Shown: in pieces, positions 53,656 through 61,879 of the stretch
Layout of the letters: the number at the start of each line of letters is the position of its first letter
How positions within the stretch are numbered: position 1 is the stretch's first letter
NCBI GenBank assembly: GCA_050952725.1
Contig: JBMNLN010000001.1
Coordinates: forward strand, 682,001-746,000
Direction: 5' to 3'
Length of the DNA stretch: 64,000 bases
Source of the DNA: JAQWCH01 sp050952725
GTDB taxonomy: Bacteria > Bacillota_I > Bacilli_A > RFN20 > CAG-826
The notes under the pieces: model-generated
Databases searched by the model: none
Seen by the model: only the letters and a program-made list of their open reading frames with translations
Told to the model about the DNA's origin: nothing
Program-made: the position numbers and the translations under genes

Positions 53656-54048
53656 ATGAAGAAAAAAAGTCTAAAAATCGCCCTAGGTGAATTAATCGGC
53701 TATATCATCTCTGGGACCATTGTCCTTGGTGGATTAGTCTGGGTTGTCTTTGGTATTGTGGGTGATTATTTGAAGCCTTATGGTGATAACTTTATTAAAA
53801 AAGGCGAAAAAGCCTTTGCTAAATTCATGAAGGTCGATTTGTCTTTTCGTTTTTGGGGCTTATTGACTGTCGTCCTTGGGGTAATCATCTTTTTAATCGT
53901 CCTCAGTCGCTTTGCTAAGAAGGCAGATCTCGAGAGCGAAAAACGCGCGCGACGGGCTCAACGCTTAGAATTCCAAGCTGAACTCGAAGAAGCGGAAGCC
54001 GCTAAAGAAGAGACACATATCGCGTCTCAAACCCCACCTGTTTCCTAG
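53656..54048 (+). CDS. Small membrane protein with charged tail, unknown
   Basis: A 130-residue protein with two hydrophobic helices (about 12-34 and 68-88) and a C-terminal amphipathic, Glu/Arg/Ala-rich tail (ESEKRARRAQRLEFQAELEEAEAAK) likely to be a coiled coil. No family is recognised. The ribosome binding site GAGGAG is 11 bases before the ATG at 53656; a TTG at 53647 would be too close. It ends at a strong terminator and may be a separate unit. Confidence 0.7.
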   Translation: MKKKSLKIALGELIGYIISGTIVLGGLVWVVFGIVGDYLKPYGDNFIKKGEKAFAKFMKVDLSFRFWGLLTVVLGVIIFLIVLSRFAKKADLESEKRARRAQRLEFQAELEEAEAAKEETHIASQTPPVS

Positions 54049-54074
54049 AGAAAAAAACATAAATGCAATAAAAC

Positions 54075-54099
54075 AAACCACCTTTGCGGTGGTTTTTTT
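54075..54099 (+). terminator. Terminator
   Basis: AAACCACC-TTTGC-GGTGGTTT with seven T; shared in part with the convergent gene on the right. Confidence 0.92.
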
Positions 54100-54133
54100 A
54101 TGAATCAAGGTTGCTTTGTGAGAGCGGTAAAGA

Positions 54134-55076
54134 CTATTCAGTCTCAACCCGTTCTTCTTGATCAAGCTTTTGACAGACTTGGTCGACAATCTTCTTAAGC
54201 GAGTCAAAATGATGGAAGATGTTTTTTGCCAAGGTTAGTTGGGTCCTGGCTCTGACTAAATTATGGGTGGGATATTTGGTTTTAAAATAAACATCGCCGC
54301 GAAGATAATCTTCTAAAAAGCGCATTCCGCATTCAATCGACAGCAAAAAGGCGGAAAAAGGTAAGAGTTCTATTTCTCGGGGAGTGAGTACCCGGAGCAT
54401 TTCACTGAGATAACCGTGAGCATAGGCTTTAAAAATTTCAAAGTTAACAACTAATTTATCTAAATCTTCACTATCTTCATTATCGCCCGTAAAGAGACTG
54501 CGCAAGGCATCGCCAAAATCAAAAAGATAGCTTCCTGGCATAATCGTATCTAAATCGATGACTGCTTTGATTCCATTTCCGTCTTTTTCAAAGAGGATGT
54601 TATTAATTTTAGGGTCATTATGGGTAACGGCATAAGTAATTTCCCCATTAGCGATTCCGTCCATGATTTTGCCATATTCATCTTTAAAGGATTCGACGAT
54701 GGCAATTTCAGGCAGACAAGTATTGACGCGGGCAAGTAGGTCTTGGTGTTTAGCGTCTAAAAAGTCGCGATAACGCTTGGGAGTATCATGAAATTGGGGG
54801 ATAGTTTCACCTAGCTTTGACGCATCAAACCCGGCTAAACCACGGTGTAATTCGCCAAAAGCTTTTCCAGCTGTATAGATTAATTTAAGATCGTCAACGC
54901 GTTCATAACAAATCGACATCTTTAAAAACCCGGTGATTAATCTTCTGGAGAATATAGTTCTTCCCACTGGTAGTGCTTACGTAATAAGTAACGTTAATAT
55001 GGCCATTGCCATATAAATAATAATCAACAGGTTCCCCAGCGATGGCAAATGCCTTAATGACCTTGCGTAGTTCCAT
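54134..55076 (-). pseudogene. Aminoglycoside-phosphotransferase/N-acetylhexosamine-kinase-like gene with internal deletion and frameshift
   Basis: The gene starts at 55076 with a good ribosome binding site (GTGGAGG) and reads 57 residues (GNGHINVTYYV, NYILQKINHRVFKDVDLL), then stops at 54903-54905. The rest of the protein is in another frame from about 54912 down to 54134: YERVDDLKLIYTAGKAFGELHRGL, then the kinase core VTHNDPKINNILF and IDLDTIMPGSYLFDFGDALR. Between the two parts, relatives carry a stretch of some 50-60 residues that is absent here. So a segment was lost and the frame shifted. The intact enzyme would phosphorylate a sugar or amino sugar. The 3' part could only be made from an internal start. 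Confidence 0.82.
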
Positions 55077-55088
55077 TTTGACCTCCAC

Positions 55089-55841
55089 TTATTTTGAAAA
55101 TTTATTAGCGAATAATCTCTCCGCATTCCGATAGAGAATATTTTCCTTATCCTCTTCGGTAATGTCGGCGAAGACAATTCTTCCCAATTGAAAAGCGGTG
55201 GAATATGTATCAGTTCCAAAAAGAATTCTCGTTGAACCGATTTCTTTTACCGCATATTCGATAATGTAATTTTGGCTGCTGGCACTTCCGGAAGTGTCAG
55301 TATAAATATGGTGATATTTAGCTTTCTTAATCGCTTCGACATGTTCAACGGCGCCAAGATGGGCGATGATTAGCACCATGTGCGGATATTTATTAGCAAT
55401 TCTTACCACTTCATCGAGTTGTTCGGGATGAATCATCACTACGGCGCGAAGGCGATTCGCAAAAGCAAATACCTGATCGGCATATGTAGCTAAATTGTAT
55501 TGATGGTAGATGGAGTGCAACTTAATTCCGAGACATTTTTGGGAAGTTAGCATCCTCTCTGCTTGCTTAAAAGTTTCGGGATTGCGCGGATCGATGACAA
55601 CCCATTGATACCAAAAATCGCTTTGAGCGCATAGCTCAAATAAAAATTCGTTTTCGGCAACGACATTTTGCGATGATAAAACTGAAGCAAAAGAAGAAAC
55701 CGCCATTTTGGTGACGCCGAGTCTTCGCGCTTCGCCTTCTAAAAAATCAATCCCGCATTTATACGTGATTTCATTACTTTGAGTATCACCTTGAACTCCA
55801 TGGTTGAAATGGGAGTGAATATTGATAATGTCTTTTTTCAT
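55089..55841 (-). CDS. Amidohydrolase-family (TIM-barrel) metal hydrolase
   Basis: A 250-residue protein of the amidohydrolase 2 type. Likely metal ligands are NIHSHF near 7-12 (H-x-H), KLHSIYHQY near 127, MIHPEQLDE near 150, IIAHLGAVEH near 170 and FGTDTYS near 213. Family members hydrolyse or decarboxylate many small molecules, so the substrate is unknown. The ATG at 55841 lies close after a weak GGAA. It lies 12 bases before the broken kinase gene and may have served the same pathway, now partly lost. Confidence 0.78.
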   Translation of the reverse strand: MKKDIINIHSHFNHGVQGDTQSNEITYKCGIDFLEGEARRLGVTKMAVSSFASVLSSQNVVAENEFLFELCAQSDFWYQWVVIDPRNPETFKQAERMLTSQKCLGIKLHSIYHQYNLATYADQVFAFANRLRAVVMIHPEQLDEVVRIANKYPHMVLIIAHLGAVEHVEAIKKAKYHHIYTDTSGSASSQNYIIEYAVKEIGSTRILFGTDTYSTAFQLGRIVFADITEEDKENILYRNAERLFANKFSK

Positions 55842-55897
55842 TTTTTAAATTCCAAATACAATTTACCATGAATAGCACGAAAAACCTATTTAACTAT

Positions 55898-55920
55898 TAA
55901 AAAATCCCAATTTCTTGGGA
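55898..55920 (-). terminator. Terminator of tRNA-Ser
   Basis: On the minus strand TCCCAA-GAAA-TTGGGA with a T run. Confidence 0.9.
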
Positions 55921-55934
55921 AGTTTTCGTCTTCA

Positions 55935-56025
55935 TGGCGGAGAAAGAGGGATTCGAACCCTCGCGCCCTGTTACAAGCCTACGAGCTTTCCAAGCCCGCC
56001 CCTTCAACCGCTTGGGTATTTCTCC
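55935..56025 (-). tRNA. tRNA-Ser (anticodon GGA)
   Basis: 91 bases, class II. Acceptor GGAGAAA/TTTCTCC, anticodon loop TTGGAAA, long variable arm, T-loop GGTTCGAATCC and encoded CCA after a G discriminator. Confidence 0.96.
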
Positions 56026-56032
56026 GTTTACG

Positions 56033-56062
56033 ATTATAACAAAAACCTATAACTCATGTCAT
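56033..56062 (-). promoter_or_regulatory. Promoter of tRNA-Ser
   Basis: On the minus strand ATGACA (56062-56057), 18-base spacer, TATAAT (56038-56033). Confidence 0.65.
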
Positions 56063-56114
56063 TAAGAATTGCTTTTAATCGATTAGGCTTATTTAACTAT
56101 GATAAAATTAATAT

Positions 56115-57089
56115 ATGATCGAAATTACGATTACAGATGCGGTGAGCAACCAACGCGTAGATAAATATGTGCGCAAACTCCTCAATGCCGCTCCCCTTTC
56201 TTTTATCTATAAACTCTTCCGTAAAAAAGAGATTAAAATCAATAAACGCTGGGTTAAGCAAGATTATCTTCTCGCTTCGGGTGATCTTTTGCAAATTTAT
56301 GTTACCGCTGAACAACTCGCGGAGTTTAATCAACCTAAAAAATTCATTAAAGCCGATTTTGATTTTCCGATTGTCTATGAAGATGAACATCTTTTAGTTG
56401 TTGATAAACCTGTGGGGATTCTCGTTCACGGAGATAGTAATGAAAAACGAAAAACCCTGACCAATGAGGTCTTAAATTATCTCTATGAAAAAGGTGAATA
56501 TGACCCTAGACAAAAGGGATTTACGCCTGCGCCTGCTCATCGTCTTGATCGCAATACGGGCGGTATTTTGCTCTTTGGTAAAGACCTTCCGACTTTACAG
56601 GCCCTACAAACCTTGTTTAAAGAGCAAAAACAAATTAAGAAATATTACTATGCCTTAGTCAAAGGACATCCAGCAAAAAAAGGGACAATCTCCTTGCGTT
56701 TACAAAAAGATGCTAAGCGTGGGCAGGTTCATGCCTCTCGTTATGGTTTAGAAGCGCTTACTCATTACGAAGTCGAAGAAGTCGTCGGCGATTATGCTCT
56801 GTTGAAAGTGGAAATCATCACTGGGAGAACCCATCAAATCCGCGTTCATCTCCAAAGTATTAATCATCCAATCGTCGGCGATCCTAAATATGGTGATTTC
56901 GCCCTGAATCGCACCTTTAAAAAAGAGTATGGATTAGAGCATCAATTCCTCTATGCAAGTGTTATTACTTTGCAAAATCTCGAAGAACCTTTAAAGTATT
57001 TATCAGGAAGAACTTTTGCAGTGTCTTTGCCTGAAAAGGCTCAAGCTATCCTAAAAAAGCTGAAAGAAAATGGGGAAATAAAAAAATGA
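56115..57089 (+). CDS. RluA/RluD-family 23S rRNA pseudouridine synthase
   Basis: A 324-residue enzyme that isomerises uridines in rRNA. The N-terminal S4 domain covers about 10-68 (RVDKYVRKLLNAAPLSFIYKLFRKKEIKINKRWV). The catalytic Asp is in HRLDRNTGGILLFGK near 140-154, and GRTHQIRVHL is near 237. The RKKEIKIN sequence resembles RluC more than RluD, but the target site cannot be decided. No ribosome binding site exists; TATGAT at 56098-56103 lies 11 bases before the ATG, so the message is nearly leaderless. It overlaps the next gene by four bases. Confidence 0.9.
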   Translation: MIEITITDAVSNQRVDKYVRKLLNAAPLSFIYKLFRKKEIKINKRWVKQDYLLASGDLLQIYVTAEQLAEFNQPKKFIKADFDFPIVYEDEHLLVVDKPVGILVHGDSNEKRKTLTNEVLNYLYEKGEYDPRQKGFTPAPAHRLDRNTGGILLFGKDLPTLQALQTLFKEQKQIKKYYYALVKGHPAKKGTISLRLQKDAKRGQVHASRYGLEALTHYEVEEVVGDYALLKVEIITGRTHQIRVHLQSINHPIVGDPKYGDFALNRTFKKEYGLEHQFLYASVITLQNLEEPLKYLSGRTFAVSLPEKAQAILKKLKENGEIKK

Positions 57090-58786
57090 ATGCACAAGAA
57101 AAACACTTAGTTTGGTTAAACTCAGAAAAAGTCAGTCGAGAAGATAAGCAAATCTTACGAGCGATGACCGAAGAAGAAATTGAAGATTCTTTTTTTGCTG
57201 ATATCGCTTTTGGAACCGCGGGAATGCGCGGGCGACTTGGCCCAGGAACTAATCGCATTAACTTTTTTACCATTCAAAGAGCTGCTGTTGGTTTCGCTCT
57301 TTATCTTTTAGAGAAATTTGAGGATGCGACAACTCGCGGTGTTGCTATCAGTCATGACAATCGTCATTTCTCCCGTGAATTCACCCTATTATCGGCACGT
57401 GTTCTCAATGCTTATGGAATTAAAGCCTACATTTTCCCTTCATTAAGACCGACCCCTCTTTTATCTTATGCGGTGCGATACTCGGGATGTGTCGGTGGAA
57501 TTATGATTACCGCCAGTCATAATCCCAAAGAAGACAATGGCTTTAAAGTCTATGACGAAGATGGAGCCCAACTTGTTCCTGAAAAAATTGATCGTCTGAT
57601 TGCGATTATTGAAAGATTACCTAACTATCTAGAGATTGAACTTCCAGAAAAGATTATGGGTATTACGGAAACTTATGATTCCGAAATCGAAGAAGCTTAT
57701 ATTCGCGATGTCTTAAAAATACAACTACAGCCAAAATTACCTAAAGATAATTTCCGAGTCGTTTTTACTCCTCAACATGGAGCGGGAGCAGAACTTGGCC
57801 GACGGTTATTGAAAGAAGTTGGTTATGAAACTTATGTCGTCGCAGAACAGATGACTCCCGATCCAGATTTTTCTATGACTCCAACCCCTAATCCTGAAGA
57901 TAAACGCGCTTATGAGCGAGCGTTAAAACTCGCGCGGCAGAAAAAAGCCCATCTCATCATGGCGACTGATCCCGATGCTGACCGCGTGGGTATTGTTTTC
58001 TTAGATCGAAAGGGCGAATATCAATTCTTAAATGGCAACCAATCAGGTGCTTTGTTAATTAATTATCTTCTGTCCATTAGAAGCGCATTGGGCCTTCTCT
58101 CACTTAATAGTCGTCTCTATACAACGATTGTCACTTCACCGCTTGGTCCAAAAATTGCAGCGCGTTTTGGCATAAAAACCGAACTTTTTCCAACTGGATT
58201 TAAATTTATCGGCCATGCGGTGAGCAATTCAGAACGCGAAAATGGTCCAACTTTTGCTTTTGGTTACGAGGAAAGTTATGGTTGCCTTATTGCGCCGATT
58301 GCTCGCGATAAAGACGCTTTACAAGCCGTGGTGATGTATGCGGAAATGACTAATCACTATTTGCAAAAAGACCAATATCTCGATGAGGTGCTTGAAGACA
58401 TCCATCAAGAGTTTGGTTACTATGAAGACCCAATTGACTCGATTGTTTTCGAAGGCGCTCAAGGAAAAAGAGCTTTAGATCAACTCCTTGCGGATTTACG
58501 CGAAAACCCTCTAACTGAAATTGCGGGAATTAAAGTTGTCGCCTGTACTGATTTTCTTAAAGGGGTTGTTCGAAAACCTTCGGGAGAATATCCATTAAAT
58601 TTTGAAGTTGTTGATGTGATCCGTTATGAATTAGAAACGGGTGATCGCGTGATTATTCGCCCTAGTGGTACTGAACCTAAAGGTAAAATCTATTATTCAA
58701 TCGTGCGTGCGACTGCAAATGAAGCTAAAACAGCCCGGAGTAAACTCCAGGCGGCGATGCGTAAAATCATTTCAAATTATCAATGA
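57086..58786 (+). CDS. pgcA: Phosphoglucomutase/phosphomannomutase (PgcA-like)
   Basis: A 566-residue alpha-phosphohexomutase that links glucose 6-phosphate and glucose 1-phosphate, the precursor for UDP-glucose and glycolipids. The four domains are shown by FGTAGMRGRLGPG near 45, the phosphoserine loop TASHNPKEDNGFKVY near 142, the metal loop ATDPDADRVG near 292, the sugar loop GYEESYG near 393 and RPSGTEPKGKIYY near 529. The start overlaps the pseudouridine synthase by four bases, with GGGGAAA upstream. It could feed the glycosyltransferase at 45.3 kb. Confidence 0.94.
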   Translation: MNAQEKHLVWLNSEKVSREDKQILRAMTEEEIEDSFFADIAFGTAGMRGRLGPGTNRINFFTIQRAAVGFALYLLEKFEDATTRGVAISHDNRHFSREFTLLSARVLNAYGIKAYIFPSLRPTPLLSYAVRYSGCVGGIMITASHNPKEDNGFKVYDEDGAQLVPEKIDRLIAIIERLPNYLEIELPEKIMGITETYDSEIEEAYIRDVLKIQLQPKLPKDNFRVVFTPQHGAGAELGRRLLKEVGYETYVVAEQMTPDPDFSMTPTPNPEDKRAYERALKLARQKKAHLIMATDPDADRVGIVFLDRKGEYQFLNGNQSGALLINYLLSIRSALGLLSLNSRLYTTIVTSPLGPKIAARFGIKTELFPTGFKFIGHAVSNSERENGPTFAFGYEESYGCLIAPIARDKDALQAVVMYAEMTNHYLQKDQYLDEVLEDIHQEFGYYEDPIDSIVFEGAQGKRALDQLLADLRENPLTEIAGIKVVACTDFLKGVVRKPSGEYPLNFEVVDVIRYELETGDRVIIRPSGTEPKGKIYYSIVRATANEAKTARSKLQAAMRKIISNYQ

Positions 58787-58802
58787 AAATTAAATCATCG
58801 GT

Positions 58803-59633
58803 TTAATCGATGGGAATCTTTAAAAGTTTTGCTAATTCGAAAATAATACCATCGTGATTGTTATCGCGACACGTATAATAAGCGGCGTGTTTTTTGGTAA
58901 CGAGATTGGCATTTTTCATCGCAAAACCATAATGGGCTCGCGATAGCATATGGATATCGTTTTCCGCATCGCCAAAAGCGATGATTCGCTCAGACGGAAT
59001 CTTGTAATATTCAGCAATTGATGCAATTCCATCGGCTTTGGTAACGTTTTGATAAAAGATTTCTCCGTAGTCAGAATCCCACCAAAAGCGGACATCATAA
59101 TTTGGATATTGTCGGATGATTTTTCTTGCTTGATTTTTCATCTCTTCTGTATGTTCTTTGAATTTGAAGATTAATGTAATTGGTGAAACGTCAAGGTTTT
59201 GCAAAATATCGCCATAAATCACCTTTACTTCATTATGATCAAAAAAAGCACTTAATTGTTTATCCTCTTTTTGTAGCCAAACACATTCAGGAGTTTCACA
59301 CATAATATTCTCAAGATTATCAATTCCAATCGAGCGAATTATCGCTTTGATATTTTCCAAAGGATAAGTGGCCATTCTCGTTTTAAAATTTTCATCATGG
59401 TCACTTAAAGTTAGAACTCCGTTATAGGAAACAACGGGGTTTTTTAAATTTAAAAGCGCGGCAAAACGACTGGTTGAACGTTCAGCACGACCACTAGCCA
59501 AGACGATGATATGGCCTAACTTGTCAAGTTTTTGTAAGTATGCTTTTGTTTTCGCAGTGATGCGTTTGTCATCGGTAAGCAAAGTACCATCGAGGTCGAT
59601 CGCAATCAAATAACGCTGATTTTTGGCAATCAT
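58803..59633 (-). CDS. Cof-type HAD hydrolase
   Basis: A 276-residue HAD IIB phosphatase. Motif I is IAIDLDGTLLTD near 10-21, motif II VLASGRAERS near 55, the KADGI motif III region is near 200 (VTKADGIASIAEYYKIP) and motif IV FGDAENDIHML near 223. Its substrate is unknown. It overlaps trpS by four bases and is its downstream partner; this second Cof-type enzyme differs from the one at 51.7 kb. Confidence 0.9.
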   Translation of the reverse strand: MIAKNQRYLIAIDLDGTLLTDDKRITAKTKAYLQKLDKLGHIIVLASGRAERSTSRFAALLNLKNPVVSYNGVLTLSDHDENFKTRMATYPLENIKAIIRSIGIDNLENIMCETPECVWLQKEDKQLSAFFDHNEVKVIYGDILQNLDVSPITLIFKFKEHTEEMKNQARKIIRQYPNYDVRFWWDSDYGEIFYQNVTKADGIASIAEYYKIPSERIIAFGDAENDIHMLSRAHYGFAMKNANLVTKKHAAYYTCRDNNHDGIIFELAKLLKIPID

Positions 59634-60607
59634 AAAAGCCCTACTGCTTTCTGGACGCGTTTTAAAACTTGTTCGGCGATTGCTCGTGCTCTTTCCTCTC
59701 CTTGTTTTAAGGTTTCTTCGATGAGATTGGAGTTGATAATTTTTTGATAGCGTTCTTGGAAAGGGATAAGTTCGTCGATGACGGTTTGAGCCACCACCTT
59801 TTTAAAATCTCCATAGCGAAAATCTTTAAATTCTTTTTCTGCGGCGGAAATACTAATTTCTTTAAGCGCACAGTAAATCTGTAACAAGTTACTAATGCCA
59901 GGCTTGTTTTGCACATCGTGAATTACTTCATTGCCTGAATCGGTGACCGCTGCCATAATTTTCTTTTTCATCGCACTTGGTGTATCAAGTAAGAAAATAT
60001 CACCTTTAGGTTCAGACTTCGACATTTTGGCGAGCGGATTTGAAAGGGACATGATGCGCTTCCCTACTTTGCTAACTTCAGCTTTGGGCATGACGAGGAT
60101 CTCGCCGTAACGGTTGTTAAAGCGCCGGGCAAGGTCGCGGGTAATTTCCACATGTTGAGTTTGGTCTTCACCCACGGGGACAATATTAGCATCATAAAGT
60201 AAAATATCCGCTGCCATTAAGACGGGGTAGGTAAAAAGCCCAAGCCCAATCGCGTTTTGATTTTGATCTTGAACTTTTTCTTTAAATTGGGTCATGCGAC
60301 TTAATTCCCCAAGATAGAGATAGTTTTGTAAAATTGCCATCAATTCCGCATGTTGGCTGACTTGCGATTGCCGGAAAATGGTGCATTTTTGGGGGTCTAA
60401 ACCCGCAGCGAGATAGAAGGCGACGATGTTGCGGGTATTTGTTCTTAATTCTTCAGGATCAATCGGCAACGTAAGAGCATGTAAATCCGCGACAAAAATA
60501 AAAGTTTCACCGCGATCTTGGAACTTGGGAAAATTCTTCAATGCGCCGATATAATTGCCTAAAGTCATTTGACCGGTGGGCTTTATTCCCGATAAAATTC
60601 GCGCCAT
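59630..60607 (-). CDS. trpS: Tryptophan-tRNA ligase
   Basis: Class I synthetase of 325 residues. The HIGH-type motif is PTGQMTLGNYIGALKN near 10-25, and KMSKSEPKGD near 192-201 is standard. MAADILLYDANIVPVGEDQTQHVEITRDLA is the Trp pocket region. GGAGG lies upstream. The leader has a small hairpin (ACCGA/TCGGT) but no T-box. In Bacilli trpS also lies close to spx, as here. Confidence 0.96.
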   Translation of the reverse strand: MARILSGIKPTGQMTLGNYIGALKNFPKFQDRGETFIFVADLHALTLPIDPEELRTNTRNIVAFYLAAGLDPQKCTIFRQSQVSQHAELMAILQNYLYLGELSRMTQFKEKVQDQNQNAIGLGLFTYPVLMAADILLYDANIVPVGEDQTQHVEITRDLARRFNNRYGEILVMPKAEVSKVGKRIMSLSNPLAKMSKSEPKGDIFLLDTPSAMKKKIMAAVTDSGNEVIHDVQNKPGISNLLQIYCALKEISISAAEKEFKDFRYGDFKKVVAQTVIDELIPFQERYQKIINSNLIEETLKQGEERARAIAEQVLKRVQKAVGLL

Positions 60608-60737
60608 AACTCAACCTCCGTCACCGATGCAATTCGGTATTGCTTTAATTTTAAGGGAAAATGCTAAGAACATAAAGAATATTTATGTATCTAGCGATTA
60701 ATCAGTTATAATGTTAAATGCAAAAGGAGGATGACCA

Positions 60738-61163
60738 ATGATTAAAATTTACACCTCTCCGAGCTGCTCTTCTTGTCGTAAAGTGAAGAAGTGGTTTGAT
60801 GAACAAAAGATTCCCTACGAAGAGCACAATATCTTTTCGGCTATCCTCGACGAAAAAGAGATTAAAGATATTTTATATAAATCCGAAAATGGTTTTGATG
60901 ATATTATTTCTCTGCGTTCCAAAATTGCTCGCGAACAAAATATCAATTTTGAAAAGATGACAGTAAACGAATTAGTTTCGTTTGTGCGGGAAAATCCTTC
61001 GGTGTTAAAGCGTCCGATTATGGTCGATGACCGCCGGATTCAAGTTGGGTATAACGAGGAGGAAATTCGTATCTTTATCCCGAAAGCGCGCCGTTTAGCG
61101 GAAAGATATTGCTCGAAAGAGGAATGCCCGAACTTCCCAACTTGTGATTCCAGTTGTCATTAA
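60738..61163 (+). CDS. spx: Spx-family transcriptional regulator with a cysteine-rich tail
   Basis: A 141-residue protein. Spx binds the alpha subunit of RNA polymerase and controls thiol stress genes. The redox switch C-x2-C is SCSSC (Cys10 and Cys13), and the conserved RPIMVDDRRIQVGYNEEEIRIFIP near 92-115 is nearly identical to B. subtilis Spx. The final 20 residues carry four more cysteines in the pattern C-x4-C-x5-C-x3-C, ending in His, which is not part of the usual 131-residue protein. AAAGGAGG precedes the ATG, and a TATAAT is at 60707-60712. Its neighbours trpS, CYTH and nadK match the Bacillus spx region. Confidence 0.92.
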   Translation: MIKIYTSPSCSSCRKVKKWFDEQKIPYEEHNIFSAILDEKEIKDILYKSENGFDDIISLRSKIAREQNINFEKMTVNELVSFVRENPSVLKRPIMVDDRRIQVGYNEEEIRIFIPKARRLAERYCSKEECPNFPTCDSSCH

Positions 61164-61182
61164 GCGCGTATCATACATTATC

Positions 61183-61209
61183 AAAAAACACCTCGCATGA
61201 GGTGTTTTT
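61183..61209. terminator. Two-way terminator between spx and the CYTH gene
   Basis: AAAACACCTC-GCAT-GAGGTGTTTT with A and T runs at the two ends. Confidence 0.9.
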
Positions 61210-61229
61210 CATATGAGAAATTTAGTCTA

Positions 61230-61808
61230 TCAGTTTTTTAAAGCATCCATCGCTCGCGCTTGTTTGCTCTTGGAATTTAAGACAAAAGGGACATTGGCTT
61301 GTTTACACACCGCGGCCAATTGGGCCTCCGCGTTTGAAACCGAAGTTCCTTCCATTTCCAATTCATAATCTACGTGATTATTAAAGTGATTTTCATCCAT
61401 TGAGAAAAGAGAATCTTCATAAGGAAGCGAAATGCGTTTCGTGGTTAAAGTAGCAAGGATTTGCATTTTCTCCACATCAATTCCCACACTAATTAAGAAG
61501 TTTTTCAAATCTCCTTCAGGAAAATCTTGGTTATTTTTCAAAAGGACAAACTCCGCATCGGAGAGAATCTGACTCTTCTCTAATAATCCTTCTGCTAAGG
61601 GACATTTTAAAGTCAGGGTAAATTCATCTTTGATTTCGCGAACTCTTAAAGCCATGCCATAACGCCGCAATTGCTCTTTGGGCGTATCGATATAGTGATT
61701 GGTTTGGACGACGACTGGATAAGAAGCGGCATCCATAGTTTTTTTGACCTTATTAAATTCGGTCTGGGTTAGTAGAACCTTAACTTCAATTTCAATATTA
61801 GTCGACAT
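61230..61808 (-). CDS. CYTH domain protein (YjbK-like)
   Basis: A 192-residue protein of the CYTH (triphosphate tunnel) superfamily. The signature E-x-E-x-K is IEIEVKVLL near 5-13; RRYGMALRVRE, TLKCP and DYELEME near 130 supply the tunnel's basic and acidic residues. Family enzymes hydrolyse inorganic triphosphate or thiamine triphosphate; YjbK itself is poorly characterised. The ATG at 61808 follows GCGAGG; a longer frame to 61841 lacks a site. It is divergent from nadK, as parts of the yjbK-nadF cluster of Bacilli. Confidence 0.87.
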   Translation of the reverse strand: MSTNIEIEVKVLLTQTEFNKVKKTMDAASYPVVVQTNHYIDTPKEQLRRYGMALRVREIKDEFTLTLKCPLAEGLLEKSQILSDAEFVLLKNNQDFPEGDLKNFLISVGIDVEKMQILATLTTKRISLPYEDSLFSMDENHFNNHVDYELEMEGTSVSNAEAQLAAVCKQANVPFVLNSKSKQARAMDALKN

Positions 61809-61879
61809 AATTAACCTCGCTATTTCCACTTTATGATACAATAAAATTGCTCATTTGAGTAGTAAACTGGAGGTTGTCG

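Noticed and set aside
60608..60660. T-box riboswitch before trpS
   Set aside because: Only a 5-bp hairpin is present; no T-box sequence, specifier stem or terminator is seen.
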